In this document: one piece after another, positions 16,291 to 26,132 of the stretch
How positions within the stretch are numbered: position 1 is the stretch's first letter
Layout of the letters: the number at the start of each line of letters is the position of its first letter
From: CALKGK01 sp964649515
Lineage (GTDB): Bacteria; Bacteroidota; Bacteroidia; Flavobacteriales_D; Sanyastnellaceae
Assembly: GCA_964649515.1 (NCBI GenBank)
Contig: CAZYPV010000020.1
Span: 1-44,333 of the forward strand
DNA: 44,333 bases
Reading direction: 5' to 3'
Translations under genes and position numbers: made by a program
Notes under the pieces: model-generated
Database searches by the model: none
What the model was told of the DNA's origin: nothing
The model's input: the letters and a program-made list of their open reading frames with translations, nothing else

Positions 16291-18084
16291 ATGAGTACAG
16301 AAACTAAAAAAACAGCTTTAAAAGGCGGCGAATTCTTGATCAAAGACGTTCGCGCTGAAGACATCTTTATTCCTGAAGAATGGAATGAAGAACAAACCAT
16401 GATGAAACAAACTTGCTTGGACTTCGTGAACCAGGAAATTGTTCCTCTCCTTGAGCGCATTGAAGTGCAAGAGGAAGGACTGATGCCACAATTGCTCGAA
16501 AAAGCGGGTGAACTTGGAATGCTCGGTATTTCTGTCCCTGAAGAATTGGGCGGAATGGGGATGGATTTCAAAACCTCCATGCTTTGCACTGAAGCTCTTG
16601 GTGAGGCACATAGCTTCTCTGTGGCCTATGGAGCGCATACCGGAATTGGAACACTTCCTATATTGTACTACGGAAATGAAGAACAAAAAGCCAAGTACAT
16701 TCCCAAACTTGCTTCTGGTGAGTGGAAAGCCTGCTATTGCTTGACGGAACCGAGCTCAGGATCGGATGCAAACAGCGGTAAGACCAAGGCTACCCTCACC
16801 GAAGATGGTAAGCATTACATCATCAACGGACAGAAAATGTGGATCACCAATGCTGGATTTGCTGACGTTTTTACCGTTTTTGCTAAGATTGGGGACGATG
16901 AAGATCTTTCTGCTTTCATCCTCACCAAAGACATGGAAGGCATCACCCTCAACGCCGAAGAAAAAAAGATGGGGATTAAGGGAAGCTCAACGCGTCAGGT
17001 CTTCTTCAACAACGTGAAAGTACCGGTAGAAAACTTGCTTTACGAGCGTGGAAAAGGATTTAAGATTGCCGTAAACATCTTGAACATCGGTCGGATCAAA
17101 CTTGCCGGTGGTGTTATGGGTGGATCTAAAGGAGTGATCACTTATGCCGTCAACTACGCCAACGAGCGCGAGCAATTTGGTCGACCCATCAGTAAATACG
17201 GGGCTATTCGCAATAAGCTGGCTCAAATGGCCATCAAGACCTATGTGGTTGAATCGGCTACATACCGCGCTACACAAAACATTGAAGACGAAATCAATCA
17301 TTTGGTTGAAGGGGGAATGGACAAAGGGACAGCTACGCTGAAAGGAATTGCATCTTACGCCCCAGAATGTGCCATGCTCAAAGTCTTTGGATCTGAGGTC
17401 TTGGATTATGTAGCTGATGAAGCGGTTCAGATTTATGGCGGAATGGGCTACTCCGCAGAAACACGCGTGGAGATGTCGTACCGAGATTCTCGAATCAACC
17501 GAATTTTCGAGGGAACGAACGAAATTAACCGCATGCTAACGGTGGACATGTTGCTCAAAAAAGCCATAAAAGGTGAGCTCGATTTGATGGGGCCCGCCAT
17601 GAAAGTAGCTAACGAACTCATGGGGATCCCTGATTTTGGAGCTCCTTCTGATAATGAATTTGAGCGACTTCGCGAAGTTGTAGGCAGGTTCAAAAAAGCG
17701 GTACTGATGGTCGCTGGAGCCGCAGCGCAAAAGTTAGCGATGAGTTTGGCCAAAGAGCAAGAAATCTTAATGAACATTGCTGATATGGCCATTCAATTGT
17801 ACGCCGCTGAATCGGTGGTCTTGCGTGTTGAAAAGCTCTCCAAAACGAAAAGTGAAGATGAGATAAAGGTGCAGATGGAGATCATGAGAAGTTTCATGTA
17901 TGAAGCTGCAGAAGCCATCAACCGCGCCGGACGAGAAGCACTCATGTCGTTTGCTGAGGGTGATGAGCTTCGTATGATGATGCTTGGAATGAAGCGATTC
18001 ACGAAAATGGAACCTTTCAACGTAAAAGAATCCAGAAGGGTCGTTGCACAAGCAGTCATTGACGCTAACAAATACTGTTTCTAA
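16291..18084 (+). CDS. fadE: Acyl-CoA dehydrogenase, long (VLCAD/FadE-like) form
   Basis: The 597-residue flavoprotein has the acyl-CoA dehydrogenase core (about 25-415) with FAD/substrate-binding sequences CYCLTEPSSGSDA and KMWITNAGFAD, and the catalytic glutamate E407 in IFEGTNEINR. A C-terminal extension of about 180 residues follows, as in the long VLCAD/ACAD9 subfamily and B. subtilis FadE. It performs the first oxidation of acyl-CoA and passes electrons to ETF. It ends the fadN-fadA-fadE operon and is followed by a strong terminator. Confidence 0.95.
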   Translation: MSTETKKTALKGGEFLIKDVRAEDIFIPEEWNEEQTMMKQTCLDFVNQEIVPLLERIEVQEEGLMPQLLEKAGELGMLGISVPEELGGMGMDFKTSMLCTEALGEAHSFSVAYGAHTGIGTLPILYYGNEEQKAKYIPKLASGEWKACYCLTEPSSGSDANSGKTKATLTEDGKHYIINGQKMWITNAGFADVFTVFAKIGDDEDLSAFILTKDMEGITLNAEEKKMGIKGSSTRQVFFNNVKVPVENLLYERGKGFKIAVNILNIGRIKLAGGVMGGSKGVITYAVNYANEREQFGRPISKYGAIRNKLAQMAIKTYVVESATYRATQNIEDEINHLVEGGMDKGTATLKGIASYAPECAMLKVFGSEVLDYVADEAVQIYGGMGYSAETRVEMSYRDSRINRIFEGTNEINRMLTVDMLLKKAIKGELDLMGPAMKVANELMGIPDFGAPSDNEFERLREVVGRFKKAVLMVAGAAAQKLAMSLAKEQEILMNIADMAIQLYAAESVVLRVEKLSKTKSEDEIKVQMEIMRSFMYEAAEAINRAGREALMSFAEGDELRMMMLGMKRFTKMEPFNVKESRRVVAQAVIDANKYCF

Positions 18085-18107
18085 AACACGAATTGAACAT
18101 TCAATTC

Positions 18108-18136
18108 AAAAAAGGTCGTCTTCGGACGGCCTTTTT
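18108..18136 (+). terminator. Rho-independent terminator of the fad operon
   Basis: GGTCGTC-TTCG-GACGGCC with a single G-U wobble forms a C(UUCG)G tetraloop hairpin. It is flanked by AAAAAA upstream and TTTTT downstream, 24 nt after the fadE stop. Confidence 0.92.
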
Positions 18137-18227
18137 GCTTTTCAAGAATTTCACCATTTCATGCAACTTCTGACAGAACTTTTGCATCTCATTGATAATT
18201 AAACTACTGAACTTAATCTACCCAAGA

Positions 18228-20513
18228 ATGCAATCTCGTCTCTCGCTCCTTCTTTTCGTATCTTTTTTATTGCTTCCGATCGCCCTATTTGCACAATTTG
18301 ATGCGCAGTGGTTCTTTGGAAATGGGTATCAACTTAATTTTAATGGAACGCCTACCATCAGTACTACCAACGGTGCCGTTTCTTCGGATGATAGTCCGAG
18401 CGTTGTGAGCGATATGGATGGCAACCTCCTCTTTTATTCCGACAACAGTTCTGTATATGATCAAAATGGCGATGAGATGCCCAACGGTAATTTGGTGGTG
18501 TTGAAAGACCATTCCATCATCATTCCTGCGCCTCCCAGTATGCCCAACCGCTATTATTTGATTCGCTCGAATGCATCAACGGGCTTGGATTACAGTATCA
18601 TTGACTTAGAGGCCAACGATGGTTTGGGAGATGTTCTGCCTCTGGAAAAAGAAGTTGCCTTTGGAGGAAATGGCGGACTTCTTCTAAGTGCCACAAAGGG
18701 AGATGAAAGTGGATATTGGTTGATTGTTTTGGATAATGCTGCCGGGCAATCTGATGACTTGAACTTCACTGTTTACTCCGTGAATGAAGATGGCATTGAA
18801 GAGCATTCCACCTTTAGTCAGTATTATTTGTGGGTAGGATGGTTTTCTGAATTGGACGACGCTGCAATATCAAACGACTGCAGTAAAATCGCTGCATCTT
18901 TCAAAGGACATTACTTTGCGCTTTTCCGTTTTGATGCTGATGAGGGTATTGTATTTGATCCGTTGAGTGGATCGATCAACAATTTTGGGTCATTTACTGA
19001 TGTAACAGAATTGGCATTTTCGCCCAACAGTCAGATCCTCTACTCCGTCTCTGATTACAACACCTTGGAACAATATCAAATTGAATCTTGGAACCCGACA
19101 ACCATCGGTAATTCAGCCAATACTATCAATGTCAATAGCACCTTGATTTCCGACATCAAATTGGGTCCGGACAACAAACTCTACATCTTTGACGAGAGTA
19201 ACGGCGAAATTGACCGACTTAACGCCCCTGATCTCATTGGCGCTGATGCCGACCTTGAAAATGGTGTTATCACTGAAATCTCAGGCAACCTCACCCTCTT
19301 CCCCAACCTCATCAACCCTCAATGCGGCATCCCATCACCTGCATTTCAAATCATTCCACAAACACTTTGCTTGGGAGACACTGCTTTCTTCAGCCTTAAC
19401 AACTCCAATGCTCCCGACAGCCTTGATTGGAATTTTGGCGATCCGAATGCTCCCGATGCAGGTTCCAACCTATCTACACCATTCTACATTTACTCTGAGC
19501 CTGGAGTGTATACCGTGAATACAAACGTTTACTTGGGCGAAACCATCTTTGAGTTAAGTACGGAAGTAAGTGTATTATCGTATCCAGAAGCAGAGCTCCC
19601 CGACGACCTCGTTTTATGCTCTGGAGAAACCATTGAAGTTTCTGGAGGAGAAGCATTGAGTTATGCTTGGAACACCAACGAAAACACCCAAAGCATCGAA
19701 ATTTCAAGTGGAGGAGAATACATCCTTACCTTGTCCAATCAAGGATGTACCGATAGCGACACCTTGAACGTCACCTTCCTGAACTCCGAAGCTGTCTCTT
19801 TACCTGAATCCTTGACCCTGTGCGATGAGTCCAGCACCTTGCTCGAGGCACCCGACTTTTTTGGTGGCACCTGGGACAATGGAAGTAGTGACGATCTCCT
19901 CGTGAGCAGCAGCGGAGCCTACACCTTCACTGTGGACAATGTGTGCAACCAAAGCGCTGCCACCATTAATGTGTTCTTCGTAAGTACCCCAAACAATCTT
20001 TTGCCCGAAAGCTTGAGGGCATGTGTTGGCGACAGCATTACGCTCAGCACAGGACTGGAAGAATACAACCACGAATGGAGTACTGGGGAAGACAATACCA
20101 GCAGCATTCAATTTGGCGATGAAGGAGTTGTTAGCGTTACTGTGGATTACGAAGGGTGTCCGGTGTTCGCGGCAACACTGGTTGATCGCGTACCCTACTT
20201 GGACCCCAACGAACTCTCCTTTCCCAATATATTTTCGCCCAACAGCGACAGTAAAAACCAGCAGTTCAGGGCATACTTGGAGAGCGATCCTCAATATCCC
20301 GTGTGCGCACATCCTTCCATTGATATACAACTCGAAATCTACAATCGATGGGGGAACAAAATTTTCAGCGAAGGTTGTGCTTGGAGCGGAGAAATGAACA
20401 ATGCTACCCAAGCCAATGAAGGCGTTTATTATTACATCATGGATATTCGCTCGAGCTGCGGGAGCAAAAAAGAAGAAATTGAAGTCTCGGGTGCAGTAAC
20501 ATTGGTAAGATAA
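18228..20513 (+). CDS. Secreted PKD-containing protein with type B (gliding-motility-type) C-terminal sorting domain
   Basis: The 761-residue protein has a Sec signal peptide ending near ALFAQF. A long beta-rich region of the kind seen in Bacteroidota surface proteins with propeller-like repeats follows (about 25-380). Next come a PKD-like domain (FGDPNAPDAG..YSEPGVYTV, about 400-455) and several Ig-like modules of the form ..LCSGETIEVSGG..Y.WNT..NTQSIEISSGGEYILT. The end matches the CHU_C/gliding-motility-associated domain: LSFPNIFSPNSD, IYNRWGNKIF, NEGVYYYIMDI. This marks export by the type IX secretion system, type B. Its function is probably adhesion or surface structure. The ATG at 18228 immediately precedes the signal peptide; an upstream in-frame TTG is rejected. 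Confidence 0.85.
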   Translation: MQSRLSLLLFVSFLLLPIALFAQFDAQWFFGNGYQLNFNGTPTISTTNGAVSSDDSPSVVSDMDGNLLFYSDNSSVYDQNGDEMPNGNLVVLKDHSIIIPAPPSMPNRYYLIRSNASTGLDYSIIDLEANDGLGDVLPLEKEVAFGGNGGLLLSATKGDESGYWLIVLDNAAGQSDDLNFTVYSVNEDGIEEHSTFSQYYLWVGWFSELDDAAISNDCSKIAASFKGHYFALFRFDADEGIVFDPLSGSINNFGSFTDVTELAFSPNSQILYSVSDYNTLEQYQIESWNPTTIGNSANTINVNSTLISDIKLGPDNKLYIFDESNGEIDRLNAPDLIGADADLENGVITEISGNLTLFPNLINPQCGIPSPAFQIIPQTLCLGDTAFFSLNNSNAPDSLDWNFGDPNAPDAGSNLSTPFYIYSEPGVYTVNTNVYLGETIFELSTEVSVLSYPEAELPDDLVLCSGETIEVSGGEALSYAWNTNENTQSIEISSGGEYILTLSNQGCTDSDTLNVTFLNSEAVSLPESLTLCDESSTLLEAPDFFGGTWDNGSSDDLLVSSSGAYTFTVDNVCNQSAATINVFFVSTPNNLLPESLRACVGDSITLSTGLEEYNHEWSTGEDNTSSIQFGDEGVVSVTVDYEGCPVFAATLVDRVPYLDPNELSFPNIFSPNSDSKNQQFRAYLESDPQYPVCAHPSIDIQLEIYNRWGNKIFSEGCAWSGEMNNATQANEGVYYYIMDIRSSCGSKKEEIEVSGAVTLVR

Positions 20514-20571
20514 GGTCCTTAAGTTCCCACGAATAAGGAAAAATACTACAGCATTTGTCAGCTTCCGAACT

Positions 20572-20579
20572 TATCTTTG
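20572..20579 (+). promoter_or_regulatory. -7 element (TATCTTTG) four bases before the 20584 start
   Basis: TATCTTTG matches TAnnTTTG and is separated from ATG by GGAG only. A TTTG lies 14 nt upstream, shorter than the usual 18-21 nt. It suggests a leaderless or near-leaderless mRNA. Confidence 0.45.
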
Positions 20580-20583
20580 GGAG

Positions 20584-23500
20584 ATGATGAAATTTGTACC
20601 CTTACAACTTGTTTTACTCTTCTTTTTATCCACTTTCGGAATGCATGCCCAAGAGTGGATTAGCCTGCGCGAAAATGGCGCTAGTTTCGAGGAAATTAAA
20701 GCCTCATTTGAAGCAGAATGGGAAAATAAAAACCCTGAAAAAGGACAAGGTTACAACCTTTTCCGCAGGTGGGAGAACTTTGTAGCACCGCGTGTTCATG
20801 GGGGAACCTCCTGGACAGAGATGAGCTACTACCTCAATGAAGCATGGGAAAAGGAACAAGCTAAAAAGAAGGGTACTTCAAGCAGTGCCAAATCCAACGC
20901 TAACTGGACTTCCATGGGGCCGGATGCCTGGGTCAACTACTCCTATGCCCCTGGAAATGGCCGGGTGAACGCCGTCTTACCGGATCCTCAGAACTCCTCC
21001 ATTATTTATGTCGGTACTCCGGCGGGTGGACTCTGGAAAACAGAAGACAATGGAGGTAGTTGGGAGCCGCTCACCGACCAACTGCCCACCCTTGGTGTAA
21101 GTGGAATAGCCATTCATCCTGACAATTCAGACATCATCTACATTGGTACGGGCGACGCTAATGCCCAAGACTCTTATGGTGTTGGGGTGTTGAAATCCAC
21201 CGATGGAGGAGCAAGTTGGAACACCACCGGACTCGCATGGAACCTCGATCAAAACTTACGGGTTCACCGTTTGATGATGCATCCCAACAATCCCGAAATC
21301 TTATTCGCTGCCACTAGCGGAGGATTGTGGAAGACAAACAACGGTGGATTGGTGTGGTATATGGTATTGAACGGAGGCGTTCGCGACTTGGAGTTTCACC
21401 CAACCAACCCCGATATTATGTACGCCGGAAGAAACAGGGTTTATCGATCAGCAGACGGTGGAGAAGATTGGGATTCCATTACCGATGGCATGCCCTCCTC
21501 TTCGCAAGTAGGGCGAATTTCACTTGCCGTATCCCCCGATGAACCCGACATGGTATATGCCCTCTTGACCAACAACAGCACCAATGGATTGCTTGGTGTG
21601 TATCGATCGGAAGATGCCGGTGTGAGCTTTGAACTGAGAACCGATACGCCCAACCTCCTCTCTGGTGACATCGAAGGAGCGGGATCTGGCGGACAAGGAT
21701 GGTACGATCTTGCCCTGGCCGTATCTCCAATCAATGCCAACAACGTGTTTGTGGGAGGAGTCAACATGTGGGAATCGAACAACGGAGGAGCCAGCTTTGA
21801 CATGAATGCCTATTGGGTTTATGATACTCCGGGATCCAATTATGTACATGCCGACGTGCACCAACTCGAATTCTTTGGAAATCGTTTTTATGCCGCTACG
21901 GATGGAGGACTTTGGAGTTCCACGAATTATGGAAACAGCTTTACCAACCGAAGCTTTGGACTTGAGGTGAGTCAATGTTACCGAATAGGAGTTTCGCAAC
22001 TGCAAGCCAATAAAGTCATTACAGGGCTGCAAGACAATGGAACAATGCTCAACTCAGGAAGCACTTGGTTTCATGTCCAAGGTGGAGATGGAATGCAGTG
22101 TTTCTTTCACCCTACCGACGAAAATCGCGTTTACTGCTCATCACAATACGGTGCGCTTTACCGATCTACGAACGGAGGTGCTGAATTCAATTGGGCCGCA
22201 TCTGGGATCGATGATGATGGCGCCTGGACTACTCCGTGGGAAATTGATCCCAACAATCCCAACGTGATGTATGCAGGATATCAAAACGTATGGAAAACCA
22301 CCAACGGCGGAAGTGGATGGGTGCAAATGTCCAACAACATCAATGAGACCCTTCGCATCATCGAAATTTCTCCTGTGAACGGTAACACCGTGTATGCCGC
22401 ATCTTACGACAACATTTACAAATCGAGCAACGGAGGAAATACATGGACTGAAGTGAGCTTTCCCATCACTAGCCAAGCCCTCACCTCATTGGAAGCGAGT
22501 CCGTTTGACCTCAACACCGTTTATGCCTGTGTTAGTGGTTTTGCATCAACTCAGAAAGTATTTAAAACCACAGATGGTGGAAATACATGGGAAAACATTG
22601 GCGAAGGACTACCGAACGTTCCCATGAACAGCATCGTTGAAGACCCTAGTCTTGAAGGCAGTATTTACGTGGCCGGTGACGTTGGCGTTTATCACAAACA
22701 TCCCGAACTGGCCGCTTGGCAACCGTTCATGGAAGGCCTCCCCATTACCGTGGTGAACGAAGTAGAAATTCAGGTGAATACCGGGAAACTTTACGCCGGA
22801 ACGTATGGTCGAGGTGTTTGGGTGAGTGATCTTTTTGAGCTTGGCCAGGAGCCCCCCATTGCCAACTTCAGCATCGAAAGGAACACTTTGTGTGAAGGAA
22901 ACACGGTACAATTCTTCGATGAATCATTGAACCATTATCCTTCTTGGACGTGGACCTTTGAAGGTGGAACTCCCTCAAGCTCAAATGAACAAAACCCTGA
23001 AGTAACTTGGGATGAAGCTGGGATCTACGACATCAGCCTAAGCGTTGAGAACGCCAACGGAACTTCGAGCATCACCCAAGAAAGCAGTCTTGAAATTTAC
23101 ACCAACCAAGGAATCGGGCTTCCTTATTTTGAAGGCTTTGAAAACATCTCCTCCTTTGAAGAAGGCAACTGGGTTTTGACCAGCACTGATGAGATTACCG
23201 CCACGGAATGGCAAATAAGTGCTGAAGGAGCCTATCAAGGAAACCAAGCCGCCTTTATACCTAATGCTCAACTCGATCAAAAACGTCAGTACGAGCTCAT
23301 TTCAGAGCCCATCGACCTCAGCGGGGTTGATACCGTATCATTGACCTTGTACTACTCCTATGTTCAAATGCACGAAGACAACGACGATCGTTTGCGCTTG
23401 TATGTGAGTACTGATTGCGGTGAGACCTGGAGTTTGAGAAAACAATGGCGAGGGGAAGTGGACCTCATGAGTGCAGATCAGAGCACCGAATACTTTGTGC

Positions 23501-23928
23501 CAAGCAGCGAGAACGAGTGGGTTTTTGCGAATGTCACCTTGTCTCCAAACGACTTGGTATCGAACTTCAGATACAAACTTTGGTTTGAGAACGACAACGG
23601 CAATAACCTTTTTGTGGACAACATCAACCTTTTCGAAGGTGTGGTGAGTGTGAACAATAAACAAGAATTTCAAACGTCGATCAGTGCCTTTCCCAACCCA
23701 AGTTCAGATCACCTCACAGTTGATTTCAACGCAGAATTTGGCGGCAATGTGCAATTGGACATCCTTTCCTTGAATGGACAAATCGTTCAAACAATGGGCA
23801 ATGTTCGCTCTAAGCAAGGTGAAAACCGCATTCAGTTTAGTGTTGCGCATTTACCCTCTGGAGTTTACTTGGTTCGGCTTTCTCCCGAAGAGGGAGCGGT
23901 TCAGCGTTTGCGCTTTGTAAAGAAATAG
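20584..23928 (+). CDS. Secreted BNR/VPS10-like beta-propeller protein with PKD domain and type A sorting domain
   Basis: The 1114-residue protein has a signal peptide (ending near MHAQ). It then carries many Asp-box (BNR) repeats of the form KSTDGGASW, KTNNGGLVW, RSADGGEDW, KSSNGGNTW and KTTDGGNTW across about residues 110-750, which build sortilin/VPS10-type propellers. A PKD domain (about 757-840) and a jelly-roll/MAM-like module (about 850-1035) follow. The C-terminus (SAFPNPSSDHLTVDF...GVYLVRL...FVKK) is a type A T9SS sorting domain. It resembles secreted glycosidases and cell-surface exo-proteins, but no catalytic site is evident. It lies next to another T9SS cargo gene of the other sorting type. 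Confidence 0.88.
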   Translation: MMKFVPLQLVLLFFLSTFGMHAQEWISLRENGASFEEIKASFEAEWENKNPEKGQGYNLFRRWENFVAPRVHGGTSWTEMSYYLNEAWEKEQAKKKGTSSSAKSNANWTSMGPDAWVNYSYAPGNGRVNAVLPDPQNSSIIYVGTPAGGLWKTEDNGGSWEPLTDQLPTLGVSGIAIHPDNSDIIYIGTGDANAQDSYGVGVLKSTDGGASWNTTGLAWNLDQNLRVHRLMMHPNNPEILFAATSGGLWKTNNGGLVWYMVLNGGVRDLEFHPTNPDIMYAGRNRVYRSADGGEDWDSITDGMPSSSQVGRISLAVSPDEPDMVYALLTNNSTNGLLGVYRSEDAGVSFELRTDTPNLLSGDIEGAGSGGQGWYDLALAVSPINANNVFVGGVNMWESNNGGASFDMNAYWVYDTPGSNYVHADVHQLEFFGNRFYAATDGGLWSSTNYGNSFTNRSFGLEVSQCYRIGVSQLQANKVITGLQDNGTMLNSGSTWFHVQGGDGMQCFFHPTDENRVYCSSQYGALYRSTNGGAEFNWAASGIDDDGAWTTPWEIDPNNPNVMYAGYQNVWKTTNGGSGWVQMSNNINETLRIIEISPVNGNTVYAASYDNIYKSSNGGNTWTEVSFPITSQALTSLEASPFDLNTVYACVSGFASTQKVFKTTDGGNTWENIGEGLPNVPMNSIVEDPSLEGSIYVAGDVGVYHKHPELAAWQPFMEGLPITVVNEVEIQVNTGKLYAGTYGRGVWVSDLFELGQEPPIANFSIERNTLCEGNTVQFFDESLNHYPSWTWTFEGGTPSSSNEQNPEVTWDEAGIYDISLSVENANGTSSITQESSLEIYTNQGIGLPYFEGFENISSFEEGNWVLTSTDEITATEWQISAEGAYQGNQAAFIPNAQLDQKRQYELISEPIDLSGVDTVSLTLYYSYVQMHEDNDDRLRLYVSTDCGETWSLRKQWRGEVDLMSADQSTEYFVPSSENEWVFANVTLSPNDLVSNFRYKLWFENDNGNNLFVDNINLFEGVVSVNNKQEFQTSISAFPNPSSDHLTVDFNAEFGGNVQLDILSLNGQIVQTMGNVRSKQGENRIQFSVAHLPSGVYLVRLSPEEGAVQRLRFVKK

Positions 23929-23946
23929 CCTTGGGCAAGTGCGAAA

Positions 23947-24969
23947 TTACTTGCTCATCATCCTTTTGAACAATTGATCCATCATGGGTTTTCCTTCTTC
24001 GAGACTGGGCCTTGGTGGATCAATTTGTTCCATATCCAAGCCGCCATGCTCTTTCGGAGTGATGCGGTATTTGAAAACAAAATCGCCGCCATTTTCACCC
24101 AAATCTCCTTGCTGACCAAAACGCAAATCATTTACAATAAATCCTGTTTCCGTTTTCTCAACGGTATAGAACCCTTGGGTAAGGAACAAAAGCAATTGTA
24201 AGTCTTTGTGGTCTTTGTAGTCATCGAGTAAGGACCAGTTTTTCTTCAAACTCACCCACTCGATGGGATCATTATCATCATCCAATAGAGACCGGTATGT
24301 GAGTAGATACTCTTCCTCCAGTTCCACATTTGCAATCCACAAAATGGTATTCAAAGGAGCGGGACGAGTCGTCATTTGCACATAATCAGTGTGTTTCCGC
24401 AGCAGGTCTGCCTTCAGCTCGAAAAAAATGATCCCCTTGAAAACAATCGTAAGCAACATGTAGGCGGAGCTCAGACCAATCCCGATCCAATTCACTCTAC
24501 TCCGCCATGGATTTGTTCTTTTGAAAAAAAGTACAGCCAATACAGTAAGGAGAAAAGGTAATGTATAGAGTGGGTCTGCGACAAATATATTGTTGAAACG
24601 AATTCTCCATGGATGCGGCCAAAACAATTGTGTTCCCCAAGAAGTAAAGCAATCGAGCAAGGCGTGAGTGAAGGTAATCATGAAAAAGAACCACAGCCAA
24701 GATTTGAAAGGAAGAGCTCGTTTAGCGTGAATTTTACCTGCGATCCAAGCTAAAATTGGTGAAATCATGATGAAGAAAAGCAAGCTATGGCTGAAGCCTC
24801 GGTGCCAAGACAACCCCTGAACCATGGGTAAAAACGGCTTGGTGATGACATCTAAATCTGGAATGGTACCAGCAATTGCTCCCCATACAAAAGCGCGATT
24901 TCCAATCTTCTTCCCAAGTACAGCCTCACCCACCGCAGCGCCGAGAACAATTTGCGTTAATGAATCCAT
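23947..24969 (-). CDS. Membrane-bound metal-dependent hydrolase, YdjM/YbcI-like
   Basis: The 340-residue protein has an N-terminal family signature MDSLTQIVLGAAVGEA, the acidic pair PDLD (37-40), HRGFSHS (56-62) and THALLDCFTSWGT (101-113). These are the conserved metal-ligand motifs of the YdjM (DUF457) family. Four to five membrane helices span about 5-185, and the last 150 residues are soluble. E. coli YdjM is a LexA-regulated inner-membrane protein; its reaction is not established. The ATG at 24969 begins the signature; the 15 codons upstream are not conserved-looking. It is divergent from the M42 peptidase and convergent with the propeller gene. Confidence 0.85.
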   Translation of the reverse strand: MDSLTQIVLGAAVGEAVLGKKIGNRAFVWGAIAGTIPDLDVITKPFLPMVQGLSWHRGFSHSLLFFIMISPILAWIAGKIHAKRALPFKSWLWFFFMITFTHALLDCFTSWGTQLFWPHPWRIRFNNIFVADPLYTLPFLLTVLAVLFFKRTNPWRSRVNWIGIGLSSAYMLLTIVFKGIIFFELKADLLRKHTDYVQMTTRPAPLNTILWIANVELEEEYLLTYRSLLDDDNDPIEWVSLKKNWSLLDDYKDHKDLQLLLFLTQGFYTVEKTETGFIVNDLRFGQQGDLGENGGDFVFKYRITPKEHGGLDMEQIDPPRPSLEEGKPMMDQLFKRMMSK

Positions 24970-25014
24970 TTGTTGAATCGTGTTAATACGACCATTTGAA
25001 CGACAAAAGAACAC

Positions 25015-25022
25015 TATTTTTG
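25015..25022 (+). promoter_or_regulatory. -7 element (TATTTTTG) of the M42 peptidase gene
   Basis: TATTTTTG lies 19 nt before the ATG at 25042. A TTTG (24995-24998) is 16 nt upstream, slightly short for the consensus spacing. Confidence 0.5.
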
Positions 25023-25041
25023 TTCAAAACACAGGAAAACC

Positions 25042-26127
25042 ATGGCAAAGAAAATCATCACGAAGAAATCAGAAAACTTCATGTACAAATACCTGAACAA
25101 CGCTTCCCCAACAGGCTTTGAAAGTTCAGGACAAAAACTTTGGTTGGAGTACATCAAACCCTACATCGACGAAGTAATGATTGACACTTATGGCAGTGTC
25201 GTTGGTGTTATCAACCCGAAAGCAAAATACAAAGTGGTGATTGAGGCCCATGCCGATGAGATAGCGTGGTTTGTAAATTACATTACCAAAGACGGATTCA
25301 TCTATGTGCGCAGAAACGGGGGATCTGACCACCAAATTGCGCCGTCGAAACGCGTAAACATTCATACCGACAAAGGCATTGTAAAAGCCGTATTTGGTTG
25401 GCCGGCCATTCACACGAGAGGTGGAGGTGATGAGCGTCCGCCAAAATTAGAAAACATCTTCTTGGATTGTGGTTGCAAAACAAAGGAAGAAGTTGAGGCC
25501 TTGGGAGTTCATGTAGGGTCGGTAATTACGTTTGATGACGAGTTGATGGAGCTCAACAAACGCTATTATGTAGGAAGGGCTTTGGACAACCGCATGGGTG
25601 GTTTTATGATTGCGGAAGTAGCACGCCTGCTCAAGGAAAACAAGAAAACACTGCCTTTTGGACTGTACATTACCAACGCAGTGCAAGAAGAAATTGGTCT
25701 TCGTGGTGCGCAGATGATTGCAGAACGCATTGAGCCCGACGTGGCCATCATTACCGATGTTACACACGACACCCAGACCCCAATGATCGATAAAATCAAG
25801 CAGGGCGACTTGGCTTGCGGTAAAGGTCCGGTTTTGACCTACGGCCCAGCAGTACAAAACAACCTCCTGAAGAAAATCATTGCAACGGCGGAAGACAACA
25901 AGATTCCATTTCAGCGGGCTGCTGCCTCACGAGCAACAGGAACCGACACGGATGCCTTTGCTTATTCGAACAAAGGAGTGGCCAGTGCGCTCATTAGTTT
26001 ACCCTTGCGCTACATGCACACCACCGTTGAAAGCGTAAGTAAGGAAGACGTAGAAAATGTGATTCGTTTGATTTACGAAAGCATTTTACGCATTGAAGAC
26101 GGAGAGGATTTCAGATACTTCAGTTGA
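25042..26127 (+). CDS. M42 family metallo-aminopeptidase
   Basis: The 361-residue protein shows the M42 (glutamyl aminopeptidase / TET) metal and catalytic set: H70 and D72 (EAHADE), D182 (ALDNRMGG), catalytic E216 with metal ligand E217 (QEEIGLRGAQ), D239 (ITDVTHD) and H326 (YMHTTVE). M42 enzymes assemble into large cytoplasmic tetrahedral aminopeptidases that finish peptide breakdown. Specificity cannot be fixed from sequence. It is a single gene. The stop lies 5 nt from the convergent response-regulator stop. Confidence 0.93.
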   Translation: MAKKIITKKSENFMYKYLNNASPTGFESSGQKLWLEYIKPYIDEVMIDTYGSVVGVINPKAKYKVVIEAHADEIAWFVNYITKDGFIYVRRNGGSDHQIAPSKRVNIHTDKGIVKAVFGWPAIHTRGGGDERPPKLENIFLDCGCKTKEEVEALGVHVGSVITFDDELMELNKRYYVGRALDNRMGGFMIAEVARLLKENKKTLPFGLYITNAVQEEIGLRGAQMIAERIEPDVAIITDVTHDTQTPMIDKIKQGDLACGKGPVLTYGPAVQNNLLKKIIATAEDNKIPFQRAAASRATGTDTDAFAYSNKGVASALISLPLRYMHTTVESVSKEDVENVIRLIYESILRIEDGEDFRYFS

Positions 26128-26132
26128 GGGGC

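Noticed and set aside
19800..20411. 203-codon open frame antisense to the type B cargo gene
   Set aside because: The sense gene has signal peptide, PKD and sorting motifs. The antisense frame has no motif and reflects codon bias.
21520..22032. 170-codon open frame antisense to the propeller gene
   Set aside because: It is a shadow of the BNR-repeat gene, with no start context or motif.
23935..23954. Short inverted repeat GCAAGT/ACTTGC between convergent genes
   Set aside because: Only six paired bases with no T tract, and it includes the stop codon of the membrane hydrolase gene. Too weak for a terminator call.
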